A DNA stretch of 64,000 nt from contig JAWKTI010000001.1 of the NCBI GenBank assembly GCA_041399155.1, positions 806,001-870,000 of the forward strand, written 5' to 3'. The notes beneath the pieces are model-generated. The model searched no databases, was not told the DNA's origin, and saw only the letters and a program-made list of their open reading frames with translations. The DNA comes from Zavarzinella sp. (GTDB lineage: Bacteria; Planctomycetota; Planctomycetia; Gemmatales; Gemmataceae). The first letter of the stretch is position 1, and every line of letters begins with the position of its first letter. Made by a program: the position numbers and the translations under genes. Shown one piece after another: positions 18,628 to 27,631 of this stretch.

Positions 18628-18686
18628 CGGACTATCCTAAAAAGTGGTATCCAGTTCAAGATGTGGTGAATACGAAATGTCTGAAA

Positions 18687-20435
18687 CTACTTCAAAAATG
18701 GCCCGGGTGCCCGGCCTGTTGACTGCATGGGAGTAATCTTTGGTGGCACCACTCGTATCAGATCAGCATGAAAAGTCAGGCGATACAAGGTCTTACGATC
18801 TGCGGGTGTGATTTCCTTGCGGGTTCGTTTGCTCTGCAGCAATTGCTCAGCGACACCATATTCCGCTAATTGTTCCTGATGATAACCACGTGCCAGCAGG
18901 TAGATGGTGGGTCGATCGATTTCCGTACTGCGCAGAAAAGTAATGTTCTGGAGCTGGCGGGCATTTCTGCCCAGGTAATACAGGTTCCAGGAGGCATTCA
19001 ATGGTTCTTCTTCATCCAGCACATACACATGTTCTTCCGGTGGTACCAACTCACGGATTTCAGCAATCAACCGTGAGTCTTCTGCGTAATTGTCCAGATA
19101 CTTCGATCGAAAGTAGTGGGCAGCAATGTGGATGAACGTGATGACCATCAGCAGACCCACCAACGCCACCCTGGGCTGTGGGCGGGAAACAAACCAGGTC
19201 GCAAACAATACCAGTGGCACCCATGCCAGAAGTAAGATCGTTTGCAGATTGGCCGGCCCAGGTAGCTTTTTGGCTAACGCCAGGATAGTACCCAGGCCCA
19301 GTGGAATCAGGATTCCTGACCACAGTGCGGGATGGCGAAACCAGCGTGGCTGCTGCTGAAACCAGGAAAACATCCGTTGCAGGCCCTGACTGCCCAGAAT
19401 TGCGGCAGGCGCCAGGCAACTGAGCATGTAGTGGTGGTGCTTGCCATTAAACAGCGAGAAAAAGATCGGCGGCACGATTGCCCACAACCAGACGAACCGC
19501 CAGGGTGAGACTGTTGTGCCACGAATCTGAGAAAATGTGGTAACCAGTCCGACAACCAATGCAATTGTCCAGGGGAAGATATTCCAAGGCTGTTGGACCG
19601 CGTAATACCACGCTGGTTCTTTCATGTAGTCGGTGTTGTAGCGACCCTGGTAATCGTTTTTCCAAAGATCAACGACTCCTGGTTCGTTGCTGCTTGCCAC
19701 AAGCAACCAACTGGCTGCGCCACCAAGGAACAGCAGAATTCCAGGCAGCCAGAAAAGTGCGAAAAAGCGTCGACGATCCCAGGTCCAGATCAGCCAGAGG
19801 AGTATTGGCCACGCAATAAACATGCTGCCAAAAAATACCCCCTTGGTCCAATGGCTGATTCCCATGACCAGGTAAAACAGCCAGTATACCGTGGGGCGAT
19901 TCCCCAAAAATGAAGTGCTTTGTGGTGCTGGCCGCGACAATAGTTTCAGGGCCAGCATTCCACCAATTGTAACAATTCCAGCCAGAAAAATGTCGGCTTC
20001 TGGTGCCACCGCGTACGAAGCAAACTCCCGCATTGTTGCCAGAACCAGCCCACTGAGCAAGCCGGTGATTCTGCCAAAAACCTGTGCTGCCAGGTGGGCC
20101 ACCAACAGTACGGTCAGCCAACTGAACAGAATCGAAGGAAACCGCATCGCAAATTCATCTTGAATATCTCCCACCAGCAGGGCACCCACCCCAGTGAGCC
20201 AGTGAGGCACTGGTGGGCGTTCCAGCCAGACCCTCCCACCGTAGGTGGGGATGAGGTAACTTCCAGAATCGAACATTTCCCGCACGTTAATGCAGTGGGT
20301 CGTTTCATGTGTGGTGAAGACCCGCGGAATCACCAGTGAGATGCCAAAGTAAACCCAGCATAGCAGCGATAACCAGATGTAATCGTTACGCTGGAGTGGG
20401 GATGACTGATTGTTTTGGATGTGGGATTCTTCCAT
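18687..20435 (-). CDS. GT39-type membrane glycosyltransferase (ArnT/PMT-like)
   Basis: A 582-residue polytopic membrane protein. The N-terminal block has FTTHETTHCINVREMFDSGS, then YGGRVWLERPPVPHWLTGVG, the first-loop region of ArnT-like enzymes, in which an acidic residue normally lies at the active site; here HETTH takes that place. About eleven helices follow, and a soluble C-terminal domain starts near residue 440. These enzymes transfer a sugar from a polyprenyl-phosphate donor to lipid or protein at the periplasmic face. The ATG at 20435 is preferred over an upstream in-frame start, since the extra 33 residues would not fit the family. Confidence 0.85.
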   Translation of the reverse strand: MEESHIQNNQSSPLQRNDYIWLSLLCWVYFGISLVIPRVFTTHETTHCINVREMFDSGSYLIPTYGGRVWLERPPVPHWLTGVGALLVGDIQDEFAMRFPSILFSWLTVLLVAHLAAQVFGRITGLLSGLVLATMREFASYAVAPEADIFLAGIVTIGGMLALKLLSRPAPQSTSFLGNRPTVYWLFYLVMGISHWTKGVFFGSMFIAWPILLWLIWTWDRRRFFALFWLPGILLFLGGAASWLLVASSNEPGVVDLWKNDYQGRYNTDYMKEPAWYYAVQQPWNIFPWTIALVVGLVTTFSQIRGTTVSPWRFVWLWAIVPPIFFSLFNGKHHHYMLSCLAPAAILGSQGLQRMFSWFQQQPRWFRHPALWSGILIPLGLGTILALAKKLPGPANLQTILLLAWVPLVLFATWFVSRPQPRVALVGLLMVITFIHIAAHYFRSKYLDNYAEDSRLIAEIRELVPPEEHVYVLDEEEPLNASWNLYYLGRNARQLQNITFLRSTEIDRPTIYLLARGYHQEQLAEYGVAEQLLQSKRTRKEITPADRKTLYRLTFHADLIRVVPPKITPMQSTGRAPGPFLK

Positions 20436-20483
20436 GGTTCCATGTGAATGATTTTCGAACTGTTTGTTGTATTTGAGAATGGA

Positions 20484-20517
20484 GAAAGAAAAAAGCCGTA
20501 CCACAAGGGTACGGCTT
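20484..20517 (-). terminator. Rho-independent terminator after the DUF1501 gene
   Basis: On the minus strand a stem with arms AAGCCGTACC and GGTACGGCTT and a short loop is followed directly by TTTTTTCTTTC. It lies 27 bases downstream of the DUF1501 stop codon and just before the GT39-like gene, so it separates the two transcripts. Confidence 0.85.
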
Positions 20518-20544
20518 ACGGAGAGGACGCTCAAAGAGTATTAA

Positions 20545-21825
20545 TTACAGCAATTCGCTGACAGTTTGACGATCATCGAGAATGTACATTGGTCGACCGC
20601 TGCCATTATTGAAGGTCATGGAAGGATCGATTCCCATGGCATGGTAGAAGGTCGAGAGTAGGTGGGACACTTTGTAAGGACGATCTTTAGGCCGTTCACC
20701 ACGATCGGTGGTGCTGCCGACTGCCTGGCCCACTTTCAAGCCACCACCAGCAACCATTGCGGACATCGCTGGCGACCAGTGATCGCGACCTGCACCACCG
20801 TTGATCTTCGGCGTACGGCCGAATTCACCCCAGACAACCACGATGGTGTCTTCGAGCAGACCACGCTCATCCAGATCGGAGATCATGTTGGCCACGCCAC
20901 GGTCGAGCATGGGCAATTGTTTTTTGAGGGTGGTGAAGTTCTGACCGTGGGTATCCCAGCCACCATAAGACAAGGTGACGCAGCCGACACCGGTTTCCAC
21001 CAGACGACGGGCCTGCAGGAACTGCTCCACACCCTTGTAGCGGTCACGTACGCGTGGGTCTTCGCTCTTCAGGTCAAGTGCTTTCCGGACATTGCCTGAA
21101 GCAATCATATCAAATGCACGTTCCGTGAACGAATCAATCCCACGCATCGTGGTGGTGGTATCAATTTCGTGACGCACGGTATCGAAGTTTTTCAACAGGT
21201 TCTTGCGATCATCCATTGCATCCACGGTAAAGCCACCACGCATGCTGAGGTTGTCGAGGCCAGCACCGGATGGGGTGAAGGCACGGTGGGCAACGCCCAG
21301 AAAACCTGGTTCATTGCCTCGGCTCATCCCACGCAGGCTGACGAATGGTGGTACGTCCTGACCGCTGTTGGAACGCAGTTTCGAAATCACCGACCCAAAC
21401 GAAGGGTGGTGGGCAGTGCGGTTTTCCCGTTCCGGGTAACCAGTCATCACCAACGAATCGGAATGCTCATCGACCGAAACCAGCGAACGAACGGCGGCCA
21501 GTTTGTCGAACATTGCTGCCTGCATGGGGAAATGTTCACAAATCTCCACGCCCGGCACCTTGGTTTTAATCGGATTGAATTCCCCACGGAACTCGCTGGG
21601 TGCGTTAGGCTTCAGGTCGTACATATCCATGTGGGAAGGCCCACCAGGCAGGTACACCATAATTGCGGATTTAATGGTGGGTGAAGTGCCACCAGGTGCC
21701 GCAATTGCTTTGGCACGCAGCACATCGGCCAGGGTAATCCCTGCACCGAACGCACCAATTCGCAGGAAATTACGACGGTTAACACCATCGCAGAATGATT
21801 GTGATTGACCGTTAAACGTGATCAT
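20545..21825 (-). CDS. DUF1501 domain protein (sulfatase-like fold)
   Basis: The 426-residue protein has an N-terminal export region with RRNFLRIGAFGAGITLADVL. This twin-arginine motif and hydrophobic segment suggest Tat export. The DUF1501 core follows: MVYLPGGPSHMDMYDLKP, then GYPERENRTAHHPSFGS, then a GGWDTHGQNF motif near residue 285, and DTIVVVWGEFGRTPKINGG with GRDHWSP. The fold is related to alkaline phosphatase/sulfatase, but the enzymatic role is unknown. In planctomycetes these genes are often paired with DUF1549/DUF1553 cytochrome-like genes. Here it is alone. Its own terminator lies at 20484-20517. Confidence 0.92.
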   Translation of the reverse strand: MITFNGQSQSFCDGVNRRNFLRIGAFGAGITLADVLRAKAIAAPGGTSPTIKSAIMVYLPGGPSHMDMYDLKPNAPSEFRGEFNPIKTKVPGVEICEHFPMQAAMFDKLAAVRSLVSVDEHSDSLVMTGYPERENRTAHHPSFGSVISKLRSNSGQDVPPFVSLRGMSRGNEPGFLGVAHRAFTPSGAGLDNLSMRGGFTVDAMDDRKNLLKNFDTVRHEIDTTTTMRGIDSFTERAFDMIASGNVRKALDLKSEDPRVRDRYKGVEQFLQARRLVETGVGCVTLSYGGWDTHGQNFTTLKKQLPMLDRGVANMISDLDERGLLEDTIVVVWGEFGRTPKINGGAGRDHWSPAMSAMVAGGGLKVGQAVGSTTDRGERPKDRPYKVSHLLSTFYHAMGIDPSMTFNNGSGRPMYILDDRQTVSELL

Positions 21826-22090
21826 AAATGGTCTCTACCGGCGGGAAAGTTTGGTTGGTACCCGATTCAATGTTTCGGGAATTGTTTGAATGTTAATCTT
21901 ATTCTCGAGATGATTCAATCCGATTTTTAAGAATTTTTGAAATTTTGTTAGAAAAAATTCTCATTAATTCCTGATTTGCAATCTGAAATCTATCTGAATG
22001 TCTGATAATCGTGGGGCAGATGCCCCTCCCTTGTGGGAAACAAGCCACCTGAGAACCTACAATAAGCTGTTCAAAATAAAGGATTTCGTG

Positions 22091-22489
22091 GTGACTGAAG
22101 GTCCGAACAACAATTTGCCTGCGTTATTATTGATCGCCCACGGCAGCAGGCGGGCTGCTGCAAATGCAGAACTGCAGGAACTGGCAAATCTGCTGGCCCC
22201 ACGTGGGGAATATTTGCATATACAACCATCTTACCTGGAATTGTGCCAGCCAGATATCGCCACCGGTGGCCGATTGTGCGTGGCTGCAGGTGCGAAGACA
22301 GTCGTCATGCTGCCATATTTTCTGTCACCCGGCATGCACGCCATAGATGATATGCAGGAAGCGCAGGCGGCATTGCAGGCAGAATTCCCCCACGTGCGGT
22401 TTTTACTGGCGTCCCACCTGGGTTTACACCCATTGATGCTGGAAATTGTGCACGCACGTGCGAATGAAGTCCTGTCACACGCGAATTAG
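22091..22489 (+). CDS. CbiX-like sirohydrochlorin chelatase-type protein
   Basis: A 132-residue protein with the single CbiX domain: LLLIAHGSRRAAANAELQEL at the N-terminus supplies the metal-binding His, and QPSYLELCQPDI and VVMLPYFLSPGMHAIDDM supply the second His. Single-domain CbiX/SirB proteins insert cobalt or iron into sirohydrochlorin. A siroheme-dependent sulfite reductase lies 10 kb away (32749), which fits an iron role, but this is inference. I chose GTG 22091, which has AAAGGA about seven bases upstream. An in-frame ATG at 21998 would add an unlikely 31-residue extension. Confidence 0.78.
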   Translation: MTEGPNNNLPALLLIAHGSRRAAANAELQELANLLAPRGEYLHIQPSYLELCQPDIATGGRLCVAAGAKTVVMLPYFLSPGMHAIDDMQEAQAALQAEFPHVRFLLASHLGLHPLMLEIVHARANEVLSHAN

Positions 22490-22544
22490 TTGACACATCA
22501 TATAATTACAAGTCAGATTGTTTCCAAGCCGTATGGCCCGATGC

Positions 22545-23168
22545 TTATCCTTGTTGCGGAACGGTCTTCTTTACGCGGAGTGTGTATTTGATGCTATCCG
22601 CAGGGAAATGCCGGCACCATCCGCGTTCATACCAGTCAAGCATGCCAATCGAGGAATTGACAATCCTGGCGGCCAGTCGGCGTATTGGTTTGCAGAGCAA
22701 GAGGGTCGGAATCAGAGTCACTTTGACTGCATCGACGGTGAATCGCTCCGGAATGTAGTATGCAGGAACTTTTCTTCTAGGCTGGTCGGCATCGTCGGCG
22801 AAGTAGAAGAAGCTGTACAACCCAAAAAAACGCACGTGGGTCGGGTCTGAGTAACAGTATGGATTCGAGAAGTGCGGGGCGACCACTTCCACCTTCCCAT
22901 CAGGGACGACGATGCGATGGATCTCTTTCAACAGCGGCAGAAATTCAACGACATGCTCCAGAGTGTGGTGCGTGAAGATTGAGGCGACGGAATTGTCGGG
23001 CAGTTCCGAGAGAGGCTCGTTGAGGTTCGCGACAATATCAACGCCTGGCATTTCAATCCAATCGACGCCGAAGAATCCGCTCCTGGGTCTGCGTCCGCAA
23101 CCAAGGTCCAGATTCAGTTTTCTACCAGCAGCGAGTTCATCATGCACGATCTGATTAACGATATTCAT
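22545..23168 (-). CDS. Class I SAM-dependent methyltransferase
   Basis: A 207-residue protein with the methyltransferase motif I at KLNLDLGCGRRPRSGFFGVD (about 17-36), an acidic motif II end (VDIVANLNEPL) and HTLEHVVEFLPLLKEIHRIV, the HxxEH-type segment of small-molecule methyltransferases in polysaccharide loci. The C-terminal 90 residues contain FGLYSFFYFAD and a partly hydrophobic IPTLLLCKPIRRLAARI, a possible membrane-associated cap. The substrate is unknown. It converges on the CbiX-like gene and has no strong ribosome binding site before ATG 23168. Confidence 0.85.
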   Translation of the reverse strand: MNIVNQIVHDELAAGRKLNLDLGCGRRPRSGFFGVDWIEMPGVDIVANLNEPLSELPDNSVASIFTHHTLEHVVEFLPLLKEIHRIVVPDGKVEVVAPHFSNPYCYSDPTHVRFFGLYSFFYFADDADQPRRKVPAYYIPERFTVDAVKVTLIPTLLLCKPIRRLAARIVNSSIGMLDWYERGWCRHFPADSIKYTLRVKKTVPQQG

Positions 23169-23411
23169 TTACTAATCACTCGATTGCCTGTATCAACAAG
23201 GATTTCTCAGCCAGCATGCCCAGTCCAATCTGGAAAACAACTTCAACTTGTATACAGCACTGCACTTTGCCGGCACACGGAAAAGTTGGCAATTGCGGAA
23301 AAACACCCAAAACTATCCGAGAAACGCGCAATAGCAATCAATCTCTACAAGAAAATCGACCCCACATTTCAGGAAAAGTATTTTCAGGGAATTGATCGGA
23401 AATAATTAACT

Positions 23412-23873
23412 TCAGCAGCAGCCAGAACCGGGGCTGCACGTGCCATCCGCTTCTACGGTGGGAATCCCACAACGGTCTTTTGCCAGGCAGTCGGTGTGCT
23501 TGCTGCCAACGGTCAGAAGAATGCCCGAAGGGGTCAATTCTACTTCGGACAGCGGGTATTGAGACACCACTTCACCTTCATATTCCACTTCTACGGGCAG
23601 ATCAGTCGATTGCAGCAATGGTGCCGCCATCGACAAAATTGTCGCCAGTTTGGTTGAGGTCAGCCGGTGGTCTTCATCGGTAGCAACCCACAGTTGCAAC
23701 AGGCAGGTGGTGCTCGATCGGGTGGTGCCGCCGCAATCGATGAAATCTTTCTGAATCCGACCCACTTCAGTCACATGGAAGTGGGCAGGAACAAACTCCC
23801 CGCTGGGCAGCATTACATGTAACGCAGCTTCGGGGTTCGCTTGTAGTATTGACTGAAATTCGGCTAAGTTCAT
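23412..23873 (-). CDS. DUF6428-like protein, 153 aa
   Basis: The pattern MNLAEFQSILQANPEAAL, then FVPAHFHVTEVGRIQKDFID and CGGTTRSSTTCLLQLWVA matches what I recall of the DUF6428 family, whose role is unknown. A Cys-rich C-terminus (TCSPGSGCC) and CLAKDRCG suggest metal binding, perhaps a link to thiol or metal stress. The start at 23873 is preferred over 23879 because AGAGAGA then sits six bases upstream. It is divergent from the glycosyltransferase gene at 23995. Confidence 0.72.
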   Translation of the reverse strand: MNLAEFQSILQANPEAALHVMLPSGEFVPAHFHVTEVGRIQKDFIDCGGTTRSSTTCLLQLWVATDEDHRLTSTKLATILSMAAPLLQSTDLPVEVEYEGEVVSQYPLSEVELTPSGILLTVGSKHTDCLAKDRCGIPTVEADGTCSPGSGCC

Positions 23874-23994
23874 CGCCATTCTCTCTAATACGGTGGCCGT
23901 TATTGTAGATATATCGATTCGTTGGGCGATTCAGAAACATGATCCGAAAACAAAATGAAACCGCATTTTTCTGCAATTTGTAGGATGATGGTGC

Positions 23995-25173
23995 ATGAAC
24001 ACCACGAACAAAGAACAATCTGTGGGAGAACTTTCACCGTTATTGGTTTTTGCGGATGACTGGGGCCGTCACCCTTCCAGTGCCCAACATCTGATTCGGC
24101 AACTTTTGCCCACCCGCACCGTACTGTGGGTGAACACGATAGGCACACGAGCCCCACAACTCGATTGGCTGACAATTCAGCGTGCATGGGGCAAACTTCG
24201 CCAATGGCTGGTGCCAAAGCCGCAAAAATTAGAAAATAATGAGAGCCAAGCGATCCCAGCCAATTTGAACGTGCTGAATCCTCGCATGTGGCCCTGGTTT
24301 ACCAAGAAGTTTGATCGTCGTTTGAATGTGCGACTGTTGGTGCCACCATTGCAGCGTGCGATTCAGGAATTACCCAGCCCACCGATTGCGATCACCACCT
24401 TACCGATTGTGGCTGACCTGATCCCCCACCTGAACGTGCGGCACTGGGTGTATTATTGTGTGGACGACTTTGGGTTGTGGCCGGGTCTGGACCGCACCAC
24501 CATGACGCGAATGGAACGCGATTTATTGTCGCAAGTATCGACTGCTGTGGCAGTTAGTGAAAATCTCCAGGCCCGCCTTCGAGGACTGGGGACGAACGCA
24601 ACACTGCTGAGTCATGGAGTGGATCTCGATTTCTGGCAGCACCCACGTGGGGAGTGGACACAGTGGGATCATCTGCCAAAACCGTGGATAGTATTCTGGG
24701 GCGTCGTCGACCCGCGACTGCACACGGGCATGGTGGCAGCCCTGGCTCAGAGACTGGGGCAGGGGTCGATTCTGTTGATTGGCCCGCACCAGCATCCCGA
24801 TCCGCAACTGGCCAGGTTGCCCCACACGCACCTGTTGCCAGCACAACCTTTTGCCAGTTTACCCAGTTTGGCGAAACGGGCAGACGTGCTGGTCATGCCG
24901 TATGCAGATCTGCCGGTAACGCGGGCAATGCAACCACTGAAACTGAAGGAATATCTGGCGACGGGTCGACCGGTGGTGGTGAGCGATTTGCCAGCCAACC
25001 AAACCTGGTCGGAAGGTGCGGATCTCGTCCGCACTCCGGAGGAGTTTGCCGCACGTGTGCTGGAACGGTTGCAAACTGGCACGCCACCATCGCAACTGAT
25101 TGCCAGAGAGGTACTTATGGCAGAATCGTGGCAGGCCAAAGCCACCCACTTCGCTGAATTGATTGAGGGGTAA
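23995..25173 (+). CDS. Glycosyltransferase, GT-B type
   Basis: A 392-residue soluble GT-B protein. The N-terminal domain includes FADDWGRHPSSAQHLIRQL and VLWVNTIGTR. YYCVDDFGLWPGLDRTTMTRM, near residue 165, is typical of a group of glycosyltransferases that build capsule or exopolysaccharide. The C-terminal domain has HGVDLDFWQHP and VMPYADLPVTRAMQPLKLKEYLATGRPVV, the donor-binding region with the usual Lys-Glu-Tyr/Phe pair. GGATGATGG lies upstream of the ATG. It is a single gene, convergent with the TIGR03067-like gene. The sugar specificity cannot be read from sequence. Confidence 0.85.
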   Translation: MNTTNKEQSVGELSPLLVFADDWGRHPSSAQHLIRQLLPTRTVLWVNTIGTRAPQLDWLTIQRAWGKLRQWLVPKPQKLENNESQAIPANLNVLNPRMWPWFTKKFDRRLNVRLLVPPLQRAIQELPSPPIAITTLPIVADLIPHLNVRHWVYYCVDDFGLWPGLDRTTMTRMERDLLSQVSTAVAVSENLQARLRGLGTNATLLSHGVDLDFWQHPRGEWTQWDHLPKPWIVFWGVVDPRLHTGMVAALAQRLGQGSILLIGPHQHPDPQLARLPHTHLLPAQPFASLPSLAKRADVLVMPYADLPVTRAMQPLKLKEYLATGRPVVVSDLPANQTWSEGADLVRTPEEFAARVLERLQTGTPPSQLIAREVLMAESWQAKATHFAELIEG

Positions 25174-25203
25174 ACCCACAGCAGACTTGACTTTCTGGAA
25201 GCC

Positions 25204-26022
25204 TTAACGTGTTTTCCATTCTCGCCACAGATGGCCGAACTGGTCAACACAGATCAATTCCGTTGCAGAGACAGAACGGATTTTGTACGAGTAGTACTGG
25301 TTGTTCATATCTCTGTCGGTGGAGGCAGTGACCTTCGCAAGGATCACCCCATTATCCAATTTCCATGTTCCGCTTGATTGCACATCGGGATTCAACAGTT
25401 TGCCGATCCGCTTTTTGTATTTTCTCAACGAGCTGAAGGTCCCATCATCGTTTAACGTAATCAAGTGAATCCAGTCTTCCGACTGATGGCCCCAGGTGCC
25501 AATCAGCTTTTTCCGAGCATCATCGTCTTTCGGTGGGTTGACAGGCGCAGGTGGTACTGGCGGGCGAATGGGGGCGTTTCCAATAGAACTGATCCGTTTC
25601 AGAGTCATCATCAATTGCCCCGACCCAGCCTTGGCTGAAAATTCGCCGGGGCGGTTCCTGGCATCCGCATTACCGAAACACAACAGCAGGGTATCATCGT
25701 TATGAATAAAGATCCCCTTGCCGTTCAGTTTGTCGGAGCCGCCGAGATCAATTTCTTTCGGCGAGACTTTCTCATTCAGCGTGAACAGCAGCGTTTTCGT
25801 TTCATTGGTGCCTGGCTTACTGAACTCAATGAGTTGTTCTTTGATGGTAATCGTCCCACCTGCCACATATTTTGAAGAAATTTCGTTGTCGGAAATGATG
25901 AGACCATCTTCGAGGATCGAGGTGATCTTCCAACTTCCCTGAAGGTTAGTGCCGCTGGACTGTGCGTAGCTGACCTGTGCGAACAGGCAGAACGAGATGC
26001 TGTAGAGAATGTTCAACTTCAT
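25204..26022 (-). CDS. Secreted protein with TIGR03067-like domain plus a second beta domain
   Basis: A 272-residue protein with a signal peptide (MKLNILYSISFCLFAQVSYA). The first domain (about 25-150) fits the planctomycete TIGR03067 pattern: LQGSWKITSILEDG, KEIDLGG, GIFIHNDDTLLLCFGNAD, RPGEFSA and a closing MTLKRI. A Pro-rich linker (about 155-170) leads to a second lipocalin-like domain starting KKLIGTWGHQSEDWIHLITL, similar in plan to the first. Function is unknown. The ATG at 26022 has CCAGGA about six bases upstream. It converges with the glycosyltransferase gene. Confidence 0.78.
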   Translation of the reverse strand: MKLNILYSISFCLFAQVSYAQSSGTNLQGSWKITSILEDGLIISDNEISSKYVAGGTITIKEQLIEFSKPGTNETKTLLFTLNEKVSPKEIDLGGSDKLNGKGIFIHNDDTLLLCFGNADARNRPGEFSAKAGSGQLMMTLKRISSIGNAPIRPPVPPAPVNPPKDDDARKKLIGTWGHQSEDWIHLITLNDDGTFSSLRKYKKRIGKLLNPDVQSSGTWKLDNGVILAKVTASTDRDMNNQYYSYKIRSVSATELICVDQFGHLWREWKTR

Positions 26023-26164
26023 CAGTAATCCTGGAAGAGTATACATGGCTTCAGTCTAAGCTGAAGCATCGTTGCAATCGTAACCGGGGAATTTTTCTTC
26101 GTCAATGCTGATCAGTGTGCCGGAAGTCTCTTCCATTGAAAATCTCAAAGACACTCACACGCGG

Positions 26165-26345
26165 GACCACTGGCAGGCATGTTTTAAACCAAAATCAGTT
26201 TGAAATTCGGTGTTTCTGGTATTTTTCGATCCAACCGCGGCTAATGCCGTCGGCTCACAAACCCAACCGAGGTTGAGTTTCAGACAGACTTTAAAACACC
26301 GATTTTCATATGAAATTGGGTTTCGATGGGCTTTCCTGTCTGAAA
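26165..26345. repeat. Inverted-repeat region with a GCGGCTAATGCCGTCGG hairpin
   Basis: The 339-bp gap between 26022 and 26362 holds no gene. It contains imperfect inverted arms of about 32 bp (26185-26217 and 26293-26327), a perfect 10-bp pair TTTCAGACAG/CTGTCTGAAA (26278 and 26336) and CCGCGGCTAATGCCGTCGG at 26235-26253. I recall that phrase as a recurrent intergenic motif in planctomycete genomes. It may be a small non-autonomous element. Confidence 0.4.
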
Positions 26346-26361
26346 TTTCAATGGTAAATCT

Positions 26362-27366
26362 ATGAATGGAAAGGTACAATCCAAATCAATTATCTCTTAC
26401 GACACAACCGGTCACTTCATGGTTTCATTTGACTATCTGCCAAAAGGACTGAATGCACTCAGCAGAGCACACCTGGTGAATTCCATGGCGGGGCACCTGG
26501 GAGCGGCGGTAATTGCTGGCTACTTTATTGCAGAACAGCATCCCAATCTGGACGCGAAAGTTTATACAGGTATTGAAGGTGAACTGGAGCGGATTATTCG
26601 TGGAGAATCAGTTTTCAGCCCACGAAAAAACTCGCCGGTCACTGTGAAAGAGCTGTTTCAGGCATATCCGAAGGAACCAGCGAAACCGACACTGATTCGG
26701 AATATTGCGGACTCGCTGGAAAAGAATATTTCAGAAACCAGACAATCCGGTCACAATGTGATTTTTGCGTCCATTGCTATCCGTGCCTTAAAAGATCACG
26801 AAGATCTCGCAACGACTTCGGTAATCAATGGTATCTGCAAATTGATGGAACAGTTTAACGCTGCCAATGCAGGCAGTGGTTATTACGGCAAAGAGCGTGG
26901 TCGCATTTACGCCAATAAAATCGTTATCCCGAAAGAAAAGCAACGTAAACCATACACCACGTTAGCACAAATGGCCGAAGCGGTGCTGGATGAGTTAATT
27001 CAGTTTCAAGGTGAACGGCGGGATGGTTTTGGCGGGCTGTGGCATGTCATCAACCATGGAGCTGCACTGGCAGAATTAAGTAGTTATGGATTTGGAGATC
27101 TTGCCAGAAAAGGCATTCCAGCTCATTTTCACCACATGGAGTTGTATCGCACTTTACCTGATGTTTCTGATGAATTCGGCAAAGAGACAAAATCGAAATA
27201 TGATCCCCACAGTGCTGAGTACTGGAAACAAGATGATCTGCGCCGGGATCGGGCACACCTGGATCATCGTATTAAAACGATCTATGGATTTGATGCGTTG
27301 GCAGAACTGGTAGCCGATGAAGAAAAACGCAAAAAAGCCATATTAAAAATGCGTTATTTGATGTAG
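26362..27366 (+). CDS. Hypothetical protein, 334 aa, His-rich helical
   Basis: I do not recognise a named family, though similar proteins seem to exist in other bacteria. It is soluble and mostly helical. Notable segments are LVNSMAGHLGAAVIAGYFIA, TRQSGHNVIFASIAIRALKD, RRDGFGGLWHVINHGAAL and IPAHFHHMELYRTLPDV. The conserved-looking His residues and the HFHHME cluster suggest a metal or cofactor site, but no catalytic class can be named. It is monocistronic, with 264 bases to the next gene. That gap holds only a short ORF at 27490-27543 with a good ribosome binding site. Confidence 0.7.
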   Translation: MNGKVQSKSIISYDTTGHFMVSFDYLPKGLNALSRAHLVNSMAGHLGAAVIAGYFIAEQHPNLDAKVYTGIEGELERIIRGESVFSPRKNSPVTVKELFQAYPKEPAKPTLIRNIADSLEKNISETRQSGHNVIFASIAIRALKDHEDLATTSVINGICKLMEQFNAANAGSGYYGKERGRIYANKIVIPKEKQRKPYTTLAQMAEAVLDELIQFQGERRDGFGGLWHVINHGAALAELSSYGFGDLARKGIPAHFHHMELYRTLPDVSDEFGKETKSKYDPHSAEYWKQDDLRRDRAHLDHRIKTIYGFDALAELVADEEKRKKAILKMRYLM

Positions 27367-27631
27367 CCAGGAGCAATTCTTCGACTGTTCGCAACTACCT
27401 CTTCCCAATTTCCATGGTCTGGCAAAGCGTCTGATTACTTTTGCTGGTGTTGTCTGAAAAGACTCGATCGCCTTTTAGGGGAGTTCATCATGGCATCAAC
27501 AACGACCAGAAACAGCTACCGATTAATGAACATAATTTCATAATCCCTGTGGCATCTTAGAATTTTGTAGCATCTTACTGCATTCGATAGTAAAAAACCT
27601 TTCACGCAAACATGCTTTGAGATTTGCCGAA

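Noticed and set aside
21169..21684. Open frame of 171 codons on the + strand.
   Set aside because: Antisense to the DUF1501 gene with its diagnostic motifs.
23142..23405. Open frame of 87 codons.
   Set aside because: No ribosome binding site, no codon pattern, and overlap with the methyltransferase start. No family recognised.
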